Below are positions 61,223 to 64,000 of a stretch of 64,000 nucleotides of DNA, in pieces; within the stretch, counting starts at the first letter, position 1; each line of letters starts with the position of its first letter. The stretch covers positions 7,384,501-7,448,500 of the forward strand of contig OZ038528.1 in NCBI GenBank assembly GCA_964036665.1, read 5' to 3'. The DNA comes from Gordius sp. MW1 (Eukaryota; Nematomorpha; Gordioida; Gordea; Gordiidae). The notes beneath the pieces were generated by a model, which saw only the letters and a program-made list of their open reading frames with translations, searched no databases and was not told where the DNA came from. The translations under genes were made by a program, and so were the position numbers.

Positions 61223-62012
61223 ATTCTGATAGAGAATTTTGCGCTGAATATTTATATTTTTTTCTGTTTTTTAGATAAACAAGGTTGAAGGTGCAAAAAA
61301 AATGCCCTTTTCACCCTTTTTTTAGGCTCAATTGCCACGACATTTTAATTTATATCCAAAAACATTAATTTATTCCTGTATAGTGTAGATTAAGGTTTCA
61401 TTCTTAGATCCTTTATTTTATTTTTTTATATCACCCTCATATTTAAATTTATTTGCATTTACGTAAATTCCTTTCCCTTATCAAAATCCGTCCCGCCATG
61501 TCTGGAAAAGGGAGCACTTTAGAGTTCATACTACACACGCAATGTAACACATCAATCTCTCCCTTTCTCCATCTCTTCCACTCCCGCCCCTATATCTATC
61601 CAAGCACACACGAAGAGGGCGGGAGTGGAGGAGAAAGAGAGGAGAGTAGGTGAAGGGAGCGAGATATGTGTTAATAAACATCGCGTACGCAGTATGAACT
61701 TTAATGTACTCCGTTTACCAGACATCGTGGGAGGAATTTTGATAAGGAGAGGGGGTGTACGCAAACGCGTATAAATTTAAATATAGAGGTTAAACAAAGT
61801 AACCAAAATAATGGACTAATTGGTGAAACTTTAATCTAAAGGAATAAATTAATATTTTTCAGTAAAAATTAAAAATGCCGTGGCAATATTGCCTCAAAAA
61901 AAGTTAAAATGGGCATTTTTTGAACCTTCAACCTAGTTTATCTAAAAATTGGATAGTTTTGGAAAAAAACTAAAAACATATTAATATTCAGCGCAAAATT
62001 CTCTATCAGAAT
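61223..62012. mobile_element. Long palindromic (foldback) element
   Basis: Ends ATTCTGATAGAGAATTTTGC and the exact reverse complement. The two arms, about 380 bp each, pair for nearly the whole length (for example TCTGGAAAAGGGAGCA... against ...CTCCGTTTACCAGA, and ATTAATTTATTCC against GGAATAAATTAAT) at roughly 80% identity by eye. The centre is a short spacer around CACTCCCGCCCC / GGGCGGGAGTGG. No coding content. Confidence 0.85.
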
Positions 62013-62634
62013 TATAGGTTTGATTCAGGATAACTTTTTTGTATAATTGATGATTTTATCATTATATTTATGCTTAAAATTTAGCATGTAAATTACATTA
62101 TATTTCAATTTTTTAATGGGCCAGACCTAATAGGCAAATATTGTAGCGAACTGGCAAAAAACTAAAAAGCTATTTCTATATGCTATTTAATTAAGAGCAT
62201 GTTATTAGAATAATAAACTTTAACAAAAATTTAACCTTCTACCTTAAGAGGCACAAAAATTATTCAATACGCCGTTTGTGCTAATCTTTTTGACCTGGGT
62301 CTAATTAATTGTATTTTTAAAAGGTAGATATAACCAATTAAGAGCTAGAGGATATCCGCTAAGTTTATAAACACATAAATGGCACATCTTTATATTGCTT
62401 TTTTACGAGAAAAAAATATTTAAATAGATATAAGAATTAACACAAATAAACTATAACAATTCACGATAAAGTTTGCCTAATGATAATATCAAGATTGGGT
62501 ATGTATTTAATAAAGAAAACAACTTGAATATGAATATATATATGGACATAAAAACAATTAATATAACCGGATATTGAGCAATTAAGTATTAACCGTTATG
62601 ATTTAGAGATCAAAGATATAACAATAACACTGTG

Positions 62635-63844
62635 TCAAAATGCAGCATCAAAATCATCTGAGTGATAGCCCCTGAGGGAATCTTTGGCAAATAAAGGATT
62701 TACCTCATCCAAAAAATCCCGCTCAGCATTGCATTGTAGACCTGTTTCTGATTTTGATTGGGTATCAAGGTCGTACTTGCAATAATCTTCAGATTGAAAT
62801 ATTTCATCTAAAAAGGATAGGGAACCTAGCCTAGACCTTGAATCATTGTTTTGGTTATTAGTAAAAGATATAACACCCGTTTCTGCGTTTAGAGGATTAT
62901 TTAGAGGACTGAGCATGAGATCATCTTGGAGGGAATCTTAAAATAACTTTAATGAAAAAAATTAACTAAAATACTAAATTCAAAGAGGCGTTCTTCTTCT
63001 TCGCAAGTCTCTGGAAAAGTAGCAAATGTAGAATGAGCGTAGTTTCTAGGGTCGTCAAAACTTGTAATAGATGAGCAAATGCCAGATGTGGGCGTGGGTG
63101 AAGATATCAAGGATCCATCTGAGGATAAGCTTAAAATCCCGGGGTTACCATTCCTTCTATAGGTTAGGCTAAATGACGCAGAGACCGCTATGCTCTGGTT
63201 ACTGTCTTTCTTAAGCGAGCTATTTATTGACACATAACTTTGCTTTGGTATTAAATTTTCGACATTGGATTTAATTGGGTAAAATCCCGCAGTGTCTAAT
63301 GAACTGAAACAATGGAGTTTGGCGATATCTCGACTATTTTGGGAGGTATCTATATTATTGCTTCCACCATTTATCATGTAATTGGCATATGCAAAGTTAT
63401 TGAGAAGCAGCTTATTAGTAGCATCGTTCAAAGTATAACTAAATTTTAAGGGCGATAAGCAAGATTCATAAATTGATGAAAACTTTTTGTTGGAATGAAA
63501 GGTCTTTGCCGCAGTATTCAATTCTTGTGGCAATGAAACAGGTTCTTTAACTTTATTTAAAATCGCAAAATAGGCAGCATTCTCATCACTATCTCTCGTA
63601 TTTAGCAAGGATAAGTGAGGTGTGGCACTTAAGTAGCCGTGATCTATTGAAGTTCCTGGTGAGGTAATCTTTGAGGTTATAACTTTTGTTTTGAGTAGAG
63701 GAGGCAGTGCTCGAAAAATGGATGAGCTTGAAAAGTTATTTTGATAGTTCACTTTGTTAGTAGTTTTTATGTCCTTAAACACATCACGACCATGGCTATT
63801 TGGAATAGCTGCCAAAGCTTCATTATTTGTACATGTTGATGGCG
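62635..63844 (-). CDS. Unidentified Ser/Asn-rich protein, last two exons
   Basis: Exon 63844-62975 joins exon 62936-62635 across a 38-nt intron (62937-62974) in matching phase, giving about 390 residues and a stop at 62635. The protein is rich in Ser, Asn and Thr with few charged blocks; there is no signal peptide, membrane segment or motif I recognise. Notable words are DVFKDIKTTNKV, FAYANYMINGGSNN, CEEEERLFEFNSL and the acidic end GYHSDDFDAAF. The splice acceptor before 63844 (AAATTCAG) shows that 5' exons lie further right. A hAT copy starts at 63917, presumably inside the upstream intron. It could be a regulatory or scaffold protein, but no function is claimed. Confidence 0.7.
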
Positions 63845-63916
63845 CTGAATTTAGAAAATATATTATAAAGTTTTTAAATATAACAAACAAATGCTCTAGC
63901 TTGCTAATGTTGGCAT

Positions 63917-64000
63917 CAGAGACCAGATTGCCCGGCCCGCTGCCCGAACATGCCCGGCCCGGCCAACGGGCAGGGCCGGGTCGGGCAACTGCCCTAAATA
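63917..64000 (+). mobile_element. hAT-type MITE, family 2, cut by window end
   Basis: CAGAGACCAGATTGCCCGG matches the terminus of the element at 43785-44552 and is followed by the same CCCGAACATGCCCGGCCC-type block. Its other end lies outside. Confidence 0.75.

Overview
The window is AT-rich nuclear DNA from a eukaryote, most likely an animal. Three conserved single-copy genes can be read through exon by exon: ATG2 (minus strand, 10192 down past base 1), a SNX5/SNX6-type retromer-associated sorting nexin (plus strand, 22239-26809) and the small-subunit processome protein UTP3/SAS10 (minus strand, 49043-46435). The sorting nexin is close in wording to animal SNX6. A fourth, unidentified Ser/Asn-rich protein gene occupies the right end (minus, 63844-62635). 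I cannot name the species.

A striking trait of all four genes is intron size. Many introns are only 35-49 nt (GT...AG), often several in a row, while other introns of the same genes are hundreds of bases long and filled with transposons.

Layout. 1-10192: ATG2, with two hAT-type non-autonomous elements (5383-5816, 7215-8169) and a LINE tail (2701-2935) in its introns. 10193-12429: AT-rich DNA with a TA-rich low-complexity block. 12430-15281: a nearly full-length LINE (N-terminal zinc finger, reverse transcriptase, C-terminal CCHC plus restriction-like endonuclease) broken by stops and shifts. 15540-15930: tandem repeats. 16352-19480: minus-strand Ty3/gypsy element lacking its gag-protease part. 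19560-20860: decayed Helitron. 21420-21900: LINE tail. 22239-26809: sorting nexin. 27600-28440: inverted clusters of short repeats around a tRNA-like sequence. 29600-30830: satellite of about 128 bp units. 30950-31865: hAT remnant. 32700-42150: complex of two Ty3/gypsy copies with inverted and tandem LTRs. 42321-46173: three hAT elements. 46435-49043: UTP3. 50086-52250: second copy of the 16-19 kb gypsy family. 53277-54045: second copy of the LINE. 54182-56440: pogo-like MITE, Helitron piece, foldback element, gypsy fragment. 58140-58746: hAT zinc-finger piece and gypsy gag piece. 59229-59690: LINE tail. 61223-62012: long palindromic element. 62635-63844: unidentified gene, with another hAT copy starting at 63917.

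The host genes do not form an operon. Their only visible link is general cell biology (autophagy lipid transfer, endosomal sorting, ribosome assembly). The mobile elements dominate the sequence, and most of their genes are broken.
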